Below are positions 1 through 9,803 of a stretch of DNA of 64,000 nucleotides, piece by piece (positions within the stretch are counted from its first letter, which is position 1; each line of letters starts with the position of its first letter). The position numbers were made by a program, and so were the translations under genes. The notes under the pieces were generated by a model, which was not told the origin of the DNA, searched no databases, and saw only the letters and a list, made by a program, of their open reading frames with translations. Source of the DNA: Basidiobolus meristosporus CBS 931.73 (lineage: Eukaryota; Basidiobolomycota; Basidiobolomycetes; Basidiobolales; Basidiobolaceae); contig MCFE01000039.1 in the NCBI GenBank assembly GCA_002104905.1, forward strand, positions 1-64,000, written 5' to 3'.

Positions 1-194
1 CTTAAAGTTGCCCAAACAGCCTCAGACTTTGCACACATACTCTTGGGACTTCTTTGAGCCTATTTATGTGTTTGCTATGCCAAGACCATGTAAAAGTAAA
101 AGTACTACTTTACATTCAGTAAATGATTAAGTGGAAACTACATAATCTACTTGTTTTCCCAATCACTTCCAATATCTCCAAGACTTATACAGCA
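1..194 (+). repeat. copia-A LTR, 3' part, cut by window start
   Basis: This stretch aligns by eye with the 3' half of the 349-bp LTR of the full-length copia-A element at 36463-36811. Shared landmarks are the CCAAACAGCC block, TGCCAAGACCATGTAAAAGTA and the end CCAATATCTCCAAGACTTATACAGCA. It is diverged and its 5' part lies outside the window. Confidence 0.8.
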
Positions 195-437
195 GTACAA
201 AGTCAGAGAAGCTTTGCCTAAGAATGGTACAAATAGGAGTGTCAAATAATGAGCAAATCCCAGGTAAATCAAATTATGACAATGTATTTGACTGGCCACA
301 AGTGCCTTGTTAGTATACAGCTCTTTAGCCTCATTTCCTAGGTATCTTTCAGTCAAGGTAGCTTAGACAGCTCATTATTGGAGTGGACAGTGCCCATCAA
401 ATAAGCACTAATTAGTGACAATAGTTTAAATGCAAAA

Positions 438-781
438 TGTTGTAAAATTGGTAATTATACTTGGATATTCACCCAGCTTTGTCACTTGGATCAGAGTTAA
501 CAAGTACTAGACAGACCCACCCAAGCTTCTTATTTGAATTTATTTAGAATTTTTTCAACAAAACTTTAGGTTAACAGAATCAAATATATGTCAAAGTTGT
601 CCAAACAGCCTGAAACTTGGTACACATGCTGTTGTTACCTTTTCAATTTGTCTTACATGTTTTCTTTGTCAATGATGTGTAAAAGTATCAATGTTACTTT
701 TACATTCAAGCAATCATCAAGTGGAAGACCATGTATTGACTTGTTCTTGCAATCACTTCCAATATCTCCAAGACTCTAGCA
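438..781 (+). repeat. Decayed solo LTR of copia-A
   Basis: It starts TGTTGTAAAATT and ends CCAAGACTCTAGCA, close to the family ends TGTTGTAAAA and TTTTACAACA. Its length (344 bp) nearly equals the intact 349-bp LTR. No internal sequence or clear target duplication is seen, so it is an old solo LTR. Confidence 0.75.
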
Positions 782-895
782 TCACCAAAGAAGCTGAATA
801 GGATTCTGCTACAGATTTCTTGTATGAAATCTTGGGACTTCAATAAAACCTCTGTAAGGCTCACCTCTGTGTATATTTTCTAAGTTCTTGTTGGG

Positions 896-1237
896 CTGTA
901 TACCTTGAGATTACACCTAAATATTCACTTAACTTAGTCACTTAAATTCTAGTATAAAAGTCTTAGAGTGCTCAACTCAAATTCCTTGTCAAGGCTCAAT
1001 AATATTTCACCAAAATATTAGGTATGCACAATATTAAGAATAGACAGGCTGTTCAAAGAACCCCAAGCTTTAAATAAATGTTCTTGAGACCTTTTTAAGC
1101 ATTTTATATGTACATACTTTTCCAAGACCATGTAAAATTATAAATACTACTTTCACATTCTATGAATCATCAAGCAAGAGCCACATAGTCTACTTGTTCT
1201 CCCAATCACTTGCAATATCTTTGAGACTCTTGCAACA
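896..1237 (+). repeat. Decayed solo LTR of copia-A
   Basis: The region keeps the landmarks of the family LTR in order: CACCTAAATATTCAC, TTAGTCACTTA, CACCAAAATATTAGGTA, CCAAGACCATGTAAAATTATAAATACTAC and a TGCAACA end. The first bases are decayed, so the left edge is approximate. Confidence 0.7.
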
Positions 1238-1682
1238 AGTTAGTGGAGTATGGTGGTAAGTTAAGGGCGAAACAATGAAATCAACTTAATGGATTCACCA
1301 AGTAATGAATAGAGTTATATACACATATGATAAGGCTCCATATAATATTTCTGATTTGGAATGAAATCACTTATTTGTTGAATCGAGGCAAAAGACACGC
1401 TGCATCAACATTTTCCTTGTGCACTTCATTGAATCAGAAGTAATGTCATAAGGACTCCAATGTAGCACTAATGATCAATAGTTTATGGAATTCACCACAT
1501 GCCCTGAATCAAAAAACCTCCTTCATTGCGCCAATCCCCATCGGATGGTCAACCACCCAAGATCAACATCTTAGGGCAAATGTGCTATTTATTGGGAGCG
1601 ACCCCTACCAAGGGCCAAGCTTACCACATGTTGTGATACAATAGGAGGAGCTTTAGGACTCGTTTCCTCTTACATAAGAGAC
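1238..1682. other. Intergenic, no gene seen
   Basis: AT-rich transition between the LTR cluster and the first host gene. No coding frame, RNA gene or LTR landmark was recognised. Confidence 0.5.
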
Positions 1683-2825
1683 TTATTCATACTGACGGCC
1701 GGATCGAGAACGAGGATAGTTCTGTTGTCCATTTCTACGGGGAACACCTCTCTCGTACTCATCGTGGTCAAGCTCATCTTGCTCGTATTGGCGCCCATAG
1801 CGAGTACGAGGGTAGTTCTGTTGTCCATTTCTACGAGAAATGCCTCCCTCATACTCGTTGTCAAGTTCATCTTGCTCGTATTGGCGCCCATAGCGAGAAC
1901 GAGGATAGTTCTGTTGTCCATTTCTACGGGAAACACCTCTCTCGTACTCATCGTTGTCCAGCTCATCCTGCTCATATTGGTGCCCATAGCGAGAACGAGG
2001 ATAGTTCTGTTGTCCGTTTCTTCCTAAGAATCCTCTCTCGTACTCAGTGTCAGACTCATCTTGCTCATATTGGCGTCCTAAGTGAGAACGGGGGTAGTTC
2101 TGTTGTCCATTTCTACGAGAAATGCCTCCCTCATACTCGTTGTCAAGTTCATCTTGGCGAGAACGGGGGTATTTCTGATGTCTGTTTCTGCCTACGAGTC
2201 CTCTCTCATATTCATCTCGCTCATACTGGCGACCGAAGCGGGAATGGGGATAGTTTTGCTGGCCACTTCTTCCTCTTTGATACTCGTTGTCATAATCATC
2301 CTGGTCATACTGACGCCCATAGCGAGAGCGAGGATAGTTTTGTGGACCATTTCTGCGGGAATCGTACTCATCATCCTCCTCATACTGGCGGCCAAAGCGA
2401 GAACGGGGGTAGTTTTGCTGGTCGTTTCTTCCTCTTTGGTACTCGTTGTCATACTCATCTTGCTCATACTGACGACCAAAGCGATAGCGAGGATAGTGTT
2501 GCTGACCATTTCTGCGGGAAAGACCCCTCTCATACTCATTGTCGAGCTCGTCTTGCTCATACTGACGACCAAAACGCGGGCGAGGATAGTTTTGAAGACC
2601 ATCTCTACGAGTAACGCCTCTTTGGTACTCATCATCATACTCACCTCGCTCGTATTTGCGGCCAAAGTGGGAACGAGGGTAGTTTTGCCTACTATCGTTG
2701 CCATACTCATCTTGCTCATACTGACGTTCATAGCGAGAGTGAGGGTAGTTCTGTTGGTTATTTTTACCGGTCAAGCCATTTTGGTATTCACCGTCAAATT
2801 CAAGATGTTGTCTGTTGGAAGCCAT
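1683..2825 (-). CDS. Tandem-repeat Tyr/Arg/Glu-rich protein, function unknown
   Basis: A single-exon 380-residue frame starts at an ATG on the minus strand, with a TATAAAAA box about 60 bp upstream. After a short unique N-terminus (MASNRQHLEFDGEY) the protein is about 13 copies of a roughly 29-residue unit with core RRNGQQNYPRSRYGRQYEQ followed by an acidic DELDNEYERG segment. There is no signal peptide, membrane segment or cysteine framework. It is highly charged and probably disordered. Units differ by substitutions and small in-frame length changes that keep the frame, which argues for selection on the protein. I recognise no family. Roles such as RNA/condensate scaffolding or a structural protein are only guesses. 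Long open frames on the other strand are shadows of the repeat. Confidence 0.7.
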   Translation of the reverse strand: MASNRQHLEFDGEYQNGLTGKNNQQNYPHSRYERQYEQDEYGNDSRQNYPRSHFGRKYERGEYDDEYQRGVTRRDGLQNYPRPRFGRQYEQDELDNEYERGLSRRNGQQHYPRYRFGRQYEQDEYDNEYQRGRNDQQNYPRSRFGRQYEEDDEYDSRRNGPQNYPRSRYGRQYDQDDYDNEYQRGRSGQQNYPHSRFGRQYERDEYERGLVGRNRHQKYPRSRQDELDNEYEGGISRRNGQQNYPRSHLGRQYEQDESDTEYERGFLGRNGQQNYPRSRYGHQYEQDELDNDEYERGVSRRNGQQNYPRSRYGRQYEQDELDNEYEGGISRRNGQQNYPRTRYGRQYEQDELDHDEYERGVPRRNGQQNYPRSRSGRQYE

Positions 2826-2883
2826 GTTGCAAATGTGTTGCGAAAATCGTCAGTTGATGACAAGTAGAGTCACCAAGATGGAC

Positions 2884-2891
2884 TTTTTATA
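2884..2891 (-). promoter_or_regulatory. TATA box of the tandem-repeat gene
   Basis: Read on the minus strand this is TATAAAAA, about 60 bp upstream of the ATG at 2825. It supports the minus strand as the coding strand. Confidence 0.55.
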
Positions 2892-3557
2892 CCGAGAATG
2901 AGCCTTAGAGGTAAGTAGTTGAGCAGAATATCTAAGCCACTTTGACCAGTGGCATTTTCAAGCCAAATTTCCAACAAACCGTAAATTCTATCACGTAATT
3001 ATCAACTGAGTGGTGCACATCATGGTGGCTTGATTAGAAGGAAATTTATGGCATGAACTCTGAATGATCGCCTTTTTAGTGACTAGCACACCCATCCAAT
3101 TGATATATACTGATGTAAATCATCGGTTAGGTACCATTGCTTGGTTTTTTTGTACTTTGCAAATACCGTGTGCGATACATATCTATCAATGGCTTTTTCT
3201 AAACCCAAAATTCACCAATGCAAGGAATCCATCAATTCATGTCAACCCCCCCATCAGCCGGAACTAAGATTTCTTGGCTCAAAGCACAACTCGCCTTCGG
3301 CCTTGACTATTGCTGGCCCTTCGTGGTTGTTAGAGACTTGATGTTGATTATGACAACGCTTACATCCAAAATATATTGATGATGTAATATTGTCGGGATG
3401 AGATTATTGTCTATCCCGTCCTCACTACCGTCCTCACTACACTTATTTGGATAGCGAAATATAAGATTATTGGAGGAATTTGCAAGCATAAACAAATGGT
3501 TGATTACATCTGACTAAAAAGGCAGCATGTGCGAGCATTAATCAGGATAAGATTTAG
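2892..3557. other. Divergent intergenic region
   Basis: The region lies between the minus-strand repeat protein and the plus-strand secreted protein. Only short frames without family resemblance are present. It probably holds both promoters. Confidence 0.5.
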
Positions 3558-3564
3558 TATAAAT
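3558..3564 (+). promoter_or_regulatory. TATA box of the CBM19-like gene
   Basis: TATAAAT lies 33 bp upstream of the ATG at 3597. Transcription would therefore start just before this ATG, which favours it over the in-frame GTG at 3576. Confidence 0.5.
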
Positions 3565-3596
3565 TCTGGGTTCGAGTGCAAGGTTTGTCAATCAAA

Positions 3597-4199
3597 ATGA
3601 ACTTGGCTATTCTTGTGTTTATATCCATACTGCTCGCATTTGCGAATGCTCAGTTTTTCGATGAGGATTTACGACGTGAAGGCTACGACATCCCGGTTTC
3701 TCCCAGTCAGCCGCTCTACCGCGATAGCTTGAGGTTTGCCAGAAGGAAGGTGTGCAAGTACAACCCAGGTGCCAAGCCTACTACGCACACCACGAAGACT
3801 TCCCAAACAACTACCAGGACGACAAAGACAACCTCCAGGACCACGAAGACAACCACCAGAACCACGAAGACAACTACAAGGACCACAGAAACAACTGCAA
3901 GAACCACAAAGACCACTACCAGGACTACTTCCACCAAATCTACCAGGACTACTCACAAGCCTAGCCAAACAACAGAAACCCCAACCGAAACACCATCGTG
4001 TCCAGTGCCAGGTGGGCCATGTCATGTCAACGAGCTTCGCTGCAGTGGCTATGCCTATGCTCAGTGTAACCTTGGTCGTTGGACCTTGAGAGACTGCTCC
4101 AAAGATGGATCGATGATCTGTGTCGAGGCTGGAGCAAGTTTATTCTGCGGCCCTTCCCGCAATTATGTTCTTAGAGGTTGTTCAGGAGTTCCCAAATAG
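3597..4199 (+). CDS. Secreted Thr-rich protein with CBM19-like chitin-binding domain
   Basis: One exon of 200 residues. Residues 1-19 form a signal peptide (MNLAILVFISILLAFANA). A propeptide-like stretch containing RR and RRK dibasic sites follows. About residues 65-133 are a Thr/Lys/Arg repeat of TTRTTK units, a likely O-glycosylated mucin-like linker. The C-terminus has six or more cysteines in the pattern CHVNELRCSGYAYAQC..GRWTLRDC, which resembles family 19 carbohydrate-binding modules of fungal chitinases. There is no catalytic domain, so it probably acts as a cell-wall or extracellular chitin-binding protein. The linker DNA is a short tandem repeat and may vary in length between strains. 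The CBM19 assignment rests on pattern only. Confidence 0.75.
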   Translation: MNLAILVFISILLAFANAQFFDEDLRREGYDIPVSPSQPLYRDSLRFARRKVCKYNPGAKPTTHTTKTSQTTTRTTKTTSRTTKTTTRTTKTTTRTTETTARTTKTTTRTTSTKSTRTTHKPSQTTETPTETPSCPVPGGPCHVNELRCSGYAYAQCNLGRWTLRDCSKDGSMICVEAGASLFCGPSRNYVLRGCSGVPK

Positions 4200-4312
4200 C
4201 TTATTATATTTTAGAGTAAATATGTACATAATCATCGATTACATATTGTGGAGCGAGAATTTCCCAGGTTGGGTCTCCGCAGTTAGATGTGGGCCAATCA
4301 ATATTCACGAAA

Positions 4313-4320
4313 ATATATAA
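4313..4320 (+). promoter_or_regulatory. TATA box of the HMCES gene
   Basis: TATATAAA lies about 40 bp upstream of the ATG at 4360, in an AT-rich stretch. Confidence 0.45.
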
Positions 4321-4359
4321 ACATGAGGTCCTAGTTGAGCAGCATTTATTGTTTAGAAT

Positions 4360-5626
4360 ATGTGTGGAAGAATAGTCCTGTCACAGGTACGCGAATATCA
4401 AGTTTCTTTTCCAGGTAACGCATTTAAACGGGCTTTCTTGCCTCTGTTTTCTAGAACCCCGAGACTATACAGAACAACTTGCATATCCAGCGATGGCAAG
4501 GACGAGAGCAGTTCCGGCCCAGGTTTTATTGACCTAGTATTCTTGCGAAGACTAGCCCGTATTAAATGTCTGGTTCAGTTTCAACGTAGCACCAACCAGT
4601 AACTGCCCGATCATTGCAGTAGAGCGTACAACAGAACCGCAACAAAATCCCGGTGGAGAACCGGTGTTGATCTCAATGGTACAGAGTATCGAGCCTAAGC
4701 AATGAAACCACCTTCTCATGAAATTTCCTAGAAATGGGGTTTATCGTCTCCCTATATGAGCCACCAACCGATTAACATTCGTAGCGACAACAAAGGTTTG
4801 AAAATGCAAAAGAGATGCATAGTACTGACCGAAGGGTACGCCGGACTCAAATTTGTAAACTTGGTGGAAAGGAAGAGTAACCAATCTTGTTGGTCTAAAT
4901 TCAGGTTCTACGAATGGTACAGAAAGGGCAGCCTACGACAACCGTACTACATTTTTAGAGAGGGCTCCCCTTATGTTCTTATGGCAGGAGTTTATGAACA
5001 ACAAACGGGCGCGAATGGTATTGCCAATACCTTACACCAAGAGTTATTGCCGGACACGCCATGTCATTAACAGCGAGTTGAATTTCAGGCGATCAACAGT
5101 TCACTTTCGCTGTTGTTACTACGGATGCTTCCAAGCCAATGACCGCTTTACATCATCGGATGCCAGTAATTTTCTCCTCACTTTCTTCGCCAGAGGCGCA
5201 ACTATGGTTGAACCCAGAGAACAAATGGAGCCAAGAGTATGAGGATCTTCTAAAGCCTTTTGAAGAAGACCTTACATGGTAGCTTCATCTATTCTATCAA
5301 GTGTGCGCATGTCTTCTCATGGAAAGCATTTTGAAAGGTACAAAGTGTCTCAAGAGGTCAACAAGGTCTCAAACGACTCCAAGAGATGCATCGAAAAATT
5401 AGAGGATAGTAAGATGAACATCAAGAATTTCATGCACCGAAAGGAGCCCCTCCCGAGCGATGACCAGGTAAAGAAAGAGCCCGCTCGTGACGAAAAGGTA
5501 CCAGTACCAGTGCAGCAGGATCAAAAGCCACCGCTCAAAAGTGTCAAGCGTAGCCTTGTCTCGACTCAACCAGAAACAGAAAAGAAGAAGTCGCAGAAGA
5601 TCACGCACTTTTTCCAAGCAAAATAG
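4360..5626 (+). CDS. HMCES: SRAP-domain abasic-site shield protein (HMCES/YedK family)
   Basis: Seven exons: 4360-4386, 4455-4522, 4579-4678, 4732-4835, 4905-5017, 5089-5278, 5338-5626; 296 residues. The family caps abasic sites in single-stranded DNA through a thiazolidine bond to Cys2. The sequence shows MCGR at the N-terminus (Cys2), SFNVAPTSNCPIIAVER, the KWGL strand, INIRSDN, the catalytic Glu in VLTEGFYEW, and His in ALHHRMPVIF. Exon 5 restores TEGFYEW only after a 69-nt intron is removed; that intron is a multiple of three and lacks stops, so its retention would add 23 residues. The C-terminal tail is basic and ends SQKITHFFQAK, resembling a PCNA-interacting peptide. Convergent with SDH4, 71 bp apart. 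Confidence 0.9.
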
Positions 5627-5697
5627 TTTATTTGAATCTAAGGTTTCGGAGCCAAGGTTTCGAGCATTTGCAGCCAATATCAATAAATCAATGCCAC

Positions 5698-6520
5698 TTA
5701 AGCTGTCCAAAGCTTTATGACCGTTTCGGTGAGACCTATGTCATTTGTGTTGAGCTCGTAGCAACCATACATCGCCCCAGCGGTGGCTAGTCGCAGGCCT
5801 ATGACGGAAGCACGGTTGGCTCTTGGGAATTTGCGTTTGGGGAAATAGTCCTGAATCATGGCACCAAAGCCCATATGGCAATGAATGGGAAGTATAAATC
5901 CTAGTGCAAAGTCAACCATAGGATGTGAGCCGAACGCGCAAGGATAAGTGAGTAAAGGAAGCAAAGAGATTGAGACAGCTCTTTCGAAAACCCAATGAAA
6001 GGAACCATGCAAGTAGTCGGGTGGGTAAACGGTGATCCCATCTGAAAAGGAACAAGTTAGGCTTTTGACAACCGAGGGCAGCAAATATCCACGAAAGGTC
6101 GTTACCAGCATTCTTATAAGGGACTAGAAGTTGACGAAAAGTTGGGAGCCAAGTTAGTTTTCGTGTAGTTTTAACAGATGGGTCCTGGCAATTTACCTGG
6201 CTTCACGAATTCTACGGGCTCATTCGAAGAGTCGGTATTGGTGGCTTCAGTAACACTTGCTTGCTTGCTTTCGGTAACCGCCTTGGCTGCATCGGCCACG
6301 ACTTTGACTTCTTCGGTAGGTTTCTTCTCGTTCCAAAGTGAGCGGGCTGTTAGGATCAAAAAAGAATGGAATTAAGATATTTGAACGAGGCAACTGGTAA
6401 ATAGACAAGGCAGCGTATATTACCAGTATGGAACGGTGCAAGCTTGTATAAACTTGGCTGGGTGCCGGTGACTCTTACAGAGCGCAGGGCTTGGCAACCT
6501 AAAAGCCTTCTAACAGACAT
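5698..6520 (-). CDS. SDH4: Succinate dehydrogenase membrane anchor subunit CybS (SDH4/SDHD)
   Basis: Four exons read downwards: about 6520-6425, 6346-6197, 6123-6106 and 6041-5698; roughly 200 residues. CybS anchors complex II in the mitochondrial inner membrane and helps bind haem b and ubiquinone. The last exon carries the family core: HGSFHWVFERAVS, a helix, IHCHMGFGAMIQDYFPKRKF (haem-ligand His and the quinone-site Asp-Tyr), then LATAGAMYGCYELNTNDIGL. The N-terminus MSVRRLLGCQALRSVR is Arg-rich and lacks acids, as expected of a mitochondrial presequence. Exon 2 is a long acidic/Ala insert of about 50 residues after the presequence, and exon 3 is an 18-nt micro-exon. The phase of exon 1 is uncertain by one base and should be checked. 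Confidence 0.85.
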
Positions 6521-6639
6521 GATTTTTGATAATCATGTTAATAACCACCAAGTATCACTTTTTATTCACTAAATTTTGCGTTTCAGGTAATAATCTGGGG
6601 GAGAGATGAAGTCAAGAGGGGATAGGATCGAACTCACGA

Positions 6640-7089
6640 AATTCCAAATCTGGTATTCATCAATCCGTAGGTTGGTAAGAGATTTTGGACGTCTGTACCT
6701 GTTTGCCTCACGACACGTACTCTCCTTCTGAACCTTAGCCCCACGGATTAGCTTCACGTCAAAACTCCACAATCTTAAGGTTTCGGCTAAACCTCGTTCG
6801 AAGAAGCATCCCACATGGTTCTCTCGTTGTACGTTGAGCTTGCGTGTGAATTTTCTACCAGACGCCCCAACAAGTAGGCACAACCGGGAGAGTTTCTTGT
6901 CGTTTTGTTTACTCTATTCGGGTTGGTTGGTGCTTCCCCGTCACCAAACGTTGCATGCTGTTGTTCTTCTTTGGGATGCTCGCAACCCTTAACGGCTACG
7001 TTCGGTATGTTGGTAGAAGCGGCAGTCTGAATAACAACATTGCTCCCCAACGATAATTGATATATATGCATCAGTCTGGCAAGGCCCAA
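6640..7089 (-). pseudogene. Decayed duplicate of the downstream RCC1 region
   Basis: Minus-strand frames here match, with shifts, the middle of the neighbouring F-box/RCC1 protein. CLLVGASGRKF mirrors CLFDGASGRKF. An upstream segment with NPNRVNKTTRNSPGC mirrors the TNLGRIYKSTSEENLSRLC region. Further down, ESTCREANRYRRPKSL occupies the place of GSMHREVKCPTQVPSL. Frameshifts and lost RCC1 glycines show that it is not functional. It lies tandem to the intact copy in the same orientation, so a local segmental duplication followed by decay is the simplest reading. Confidence 0.7.
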
Positions 7090-7191
7090 AAAGTTAAGCG
7101 GTAGAATATTTACGTTTCTGTACAGTTATGGGACATTTTATTACCAGAATGTACGGCAGGTGGATAGAAAATTTCAAAAGCTAGTGCAACA

Positions 7192-8587
7192 TCATATACC
7201 AAATTGCTGTATCCATTTCCAAAAGGACTTGGCTATAGTTGAAGTTGAGGGTTCTTTTTGCTTCAGAGGAACTGCCAACGCCGCTGAATGCCAACCAGCG
7301 AAAGAGATACTAAATATGTAATAGCCTGCTAGGCTCGGCACCTGGGTTGGACATTTCACCTCACGATGCATACTCCCTTGTCCTAAAGCTCCACCCGATG
7401 CTTGGCCCCACGTATATAGCTTGCCGTCATTCGTCAGAGCTCCAAAATGCCAATCGCCAAAGGTGACTTGGTTCACTCCACAATCCTGAAGCTCGGGATA
7501 AACCTCCTCATTCCCAGAACCATCCCATATGGCCACCTTCCCATCCTCATTGAACGCCGCAAACCGACGGAATGCTGAGCTGATATGAGTGAATTTCCTA
7601 CCAGATGCCCCATCAAATAGGCACAGTCTGGAGAGATTCTCTTCACTTGTCGATTTATATATTCTGCCCAGGTTGGTCAGTGCAATGGTAAAGGCTTCTC
7701 CTCCACCAATCATGACATACTGTTCTTGTTCTTGCTTTGTGGGATCGTTCGCAACCTCTCCCTCGAAAATCACGCTCGGTGTGGTGGAATGCCAGGAATA
7801 GACTCGGCCGTCCTTGGCTAAGGCTAGGGAATGGGACCAGCCTGCAGCAATCTGGACAATTTTGCTAACACACGGCAGGTTAATGTGCCGTACCTTGTTC
7901 AATGTTCTCCATTGATAAACTTGGCCTATTCAAATGGATGTTAGAGTAGGGGAACATGTTTACTGAGTTCATAACACCTCTACCATTGTCAGTCAGAGCC
8001 AAACTGTGCGCTCTTCCAGAGGCGATGGCTTTTACTTTTTTTCCCCGTAGTCCCTCAACCTGCACTGGCTCCTCATGAATAAACCCTGGTCCAGTTTGCA
8101 GTGCTCTGTAGAAATCCGCCGGGGTAGTGATGGAATCGACGTCGAAATCGTCGGCATTTGTGTGCAAAGTGGCTTCAGGATTCATCGTGCCCCAAGTCCA
8201 AACCTCCCCTTGTTTGGTCAAAGCGGTCATTGACCAACCGCCGCACGCTATTTGAACAACTCCTTTACCATTCATAGATTCTACCATCCTGGGTCCTGTG
8301 TTGTAGAGGTCAACCTCACGGCCCAGACGACCCTGGCTAGGATCGCCCCACGTGAAAATAGAAGGGTTGATTAAAGCTTTATACAATGTTTTCCAACCGA
8401 GCAGACGAAACGTTTGTGTTGGGGAGATGTTGAAATCAGTGTAGCAACGCTGCTTCCAGAGCGTCTCATTTTCCACCAGAGTGTGGAGTTCTCTGCACGC
8501 CAAACCCAAGTTCGTAAGCTCGGCGATAGAAAGGTAGTCTACGATCCCTTCCAGCACCTCCTGCGGTAAAAGGAGTAGAGTGACCAT
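7192..8587 (-). CDS. F-box protein with RCC1 repeats (Saf1-like SCF subunit)
   Basis: Two exons, 8587-7984 and 7925-7192; 445 residues. Residues 5-50 form an F-box (LPQEVLEGIVDYLSIAEL, then LWKQRCYTDF), which would bind Skp1. Four or more RCC1 blade motifs follow: IFTWGDPSQGRLGR, VVQIACGGWSMTALTKQGEVWTWG, IASGRAHSLALTDNG, IVQIAAGWSHSLALAKDGRVYSW and LTNDGKLYTWGQASGGALGQG. F-box plus RCC1 propeller is the layout of the yeast substrate receptor Saf1. The likely role is substrate choice for an SCF ubiquitin ligase. The intron splits the QVYQW blade, which is restored by splicing. The substrate cannot be inferred. Confidence 0.85.
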
Positions 8588-8808
8588 GTTCGCTTGCCTG
8601 GTGTCGTTGATTCAGCGTTAATGTGACGGTAGTTGTCGATATATGCGCATTTGAGACATGCTATTAAATCTGGGTTATTGATCGCTACTCTCCATCGTCT
8701 TTTTCGGCGTTTCCTATTGGTTACGTCAACAAATCTTGGCTTAGGTGTGGAATGTGCAAGCGGGCTTAAAGCACTTCTCAGACTACTCTACATTCCAGTA
8801 CTTTCAAC

Positions 8809-9714
8809 ATGGGGGTAAGCCATTTCCTTTACGAGCGGGTGGGACCGAGGTTTTTACTTACCACGTGGGGTCTAGATTAATTACATGTTATTGGTAAGCC
8901 GTCAAGGCAAAGTTCGCCTGACCAAATGGTTCGTCACCCTGTCCCAAAAAGAAAAGACCAAGATTGTCAAGGACGTATCACAGATGGTACTTGCTCGTAG
9001 AGCCAAGATGTGCAACTTCTTAGAATACAAAGGTGCTTGTTGGATAGTTGGAGTAACTTGAGGAGATGTGTTTTTTAATGTTTTCTGTTTGTTTGTTGAT
9101 AGATACGAAAGTGGTATACAGAAGGTAGATATCTTATCCCGGGCGAGGAGACGTTTGCGCAGCACTAACCCGCGAATTTTTGTGCCTCTTCTTCTGCTGA
9201 CCCTAGATATGCCAGTCTGTTCTTCATCGCTGGCATCGACCAAGACGATAACGAACTCATCACACTCGAGATCATTCACCGTTATGTGGAAATCCTTGAC
9301 AAATATTTCGGCAACGTAAGTACCCACAACACTTCTGAGATATCGTGAGTGTTCACTCAGACCCTCCATTTTGTTTAGGTTTGCGAATTGGATTTGATCT
9401 TCAACTTCAACAAGGTAACCCCCCCCCCCCATTTGGACCACTTGCACATGCACATTCAACACTCACACCGCTTATTCCAGGCCTATTTCATCCTGGACGA
9501 GCTACTTATAGTCGGAGAGCTTCAGGAATCCAGTAAGAAGTCGGTTCTGAGAATCATTGGACAACAAGACTCCATTGAGGATACTGAGAACGAGAAGCTC
9601 GAAAAGAAGTGGAGTGACCTGAAGTACGTACAATGCTCCACCTTTACTCTCTTGAACTCACCTAACCTAACTCTGCTCCCCAGAAACGAATTCATCGAGA
9701 CATTTACTTCCTAA
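8809..9714 (+). CDS. APS1: AP-1 complex small (sigma) subunit
   Basis: Seven exons: 8809-8814, 8876-9032, 9103-9124, 9207-9315, 9379-9414, 9481-9623, 9684-9714; 167 residues. The longin-fold small chain of the clathrin adaptor sorts cargo at the trans-Golgi network and endosomes. The joined frame shows [73 protein letters not shown] and a variable tail. [14 protein letters not shown] with FNFNKAYFILDE favours AP-1 over the AP-2, AP-3 or AP-4 sigma chains. Exon 1 holds only two codons. The intron at 9415-9480 contains a long C tract beside the donor. The start lies 221 bp from that of the divergent F-box gene. Confidence 0.92.
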
Positions 9715-9803
9715 TATCACTTCCATAATGACGGCTACAAATGAATAAACCATCATCCACTATCCAACTGATTACCGAGGTTTTTACTAAAAATTACATG
9801 GGA

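Noticed and set aside
1690-2760. Regular repeats resembling a CRISPR array
   Set aside because: The repeat is coding, unit lengths vary with the amino-acid repeat, there are no unique spacers, and the context is eukaryotic.
1725-2867. Long plus-strand open frames (hydrophobic Val/Leu/Ile/Ser repeats) opposite the repeat protein
   Set aside because: They are the reverse reading of the minisatellite. The TATA box and the sensible hydrophilic composition favour the minus strand.
3576-3596. Upstream GTG as start of the CBM19-like protein
   Set aside because: The first ATG at 3597 gives a clean signal peptide and sits at a normal distance from the TATA box.
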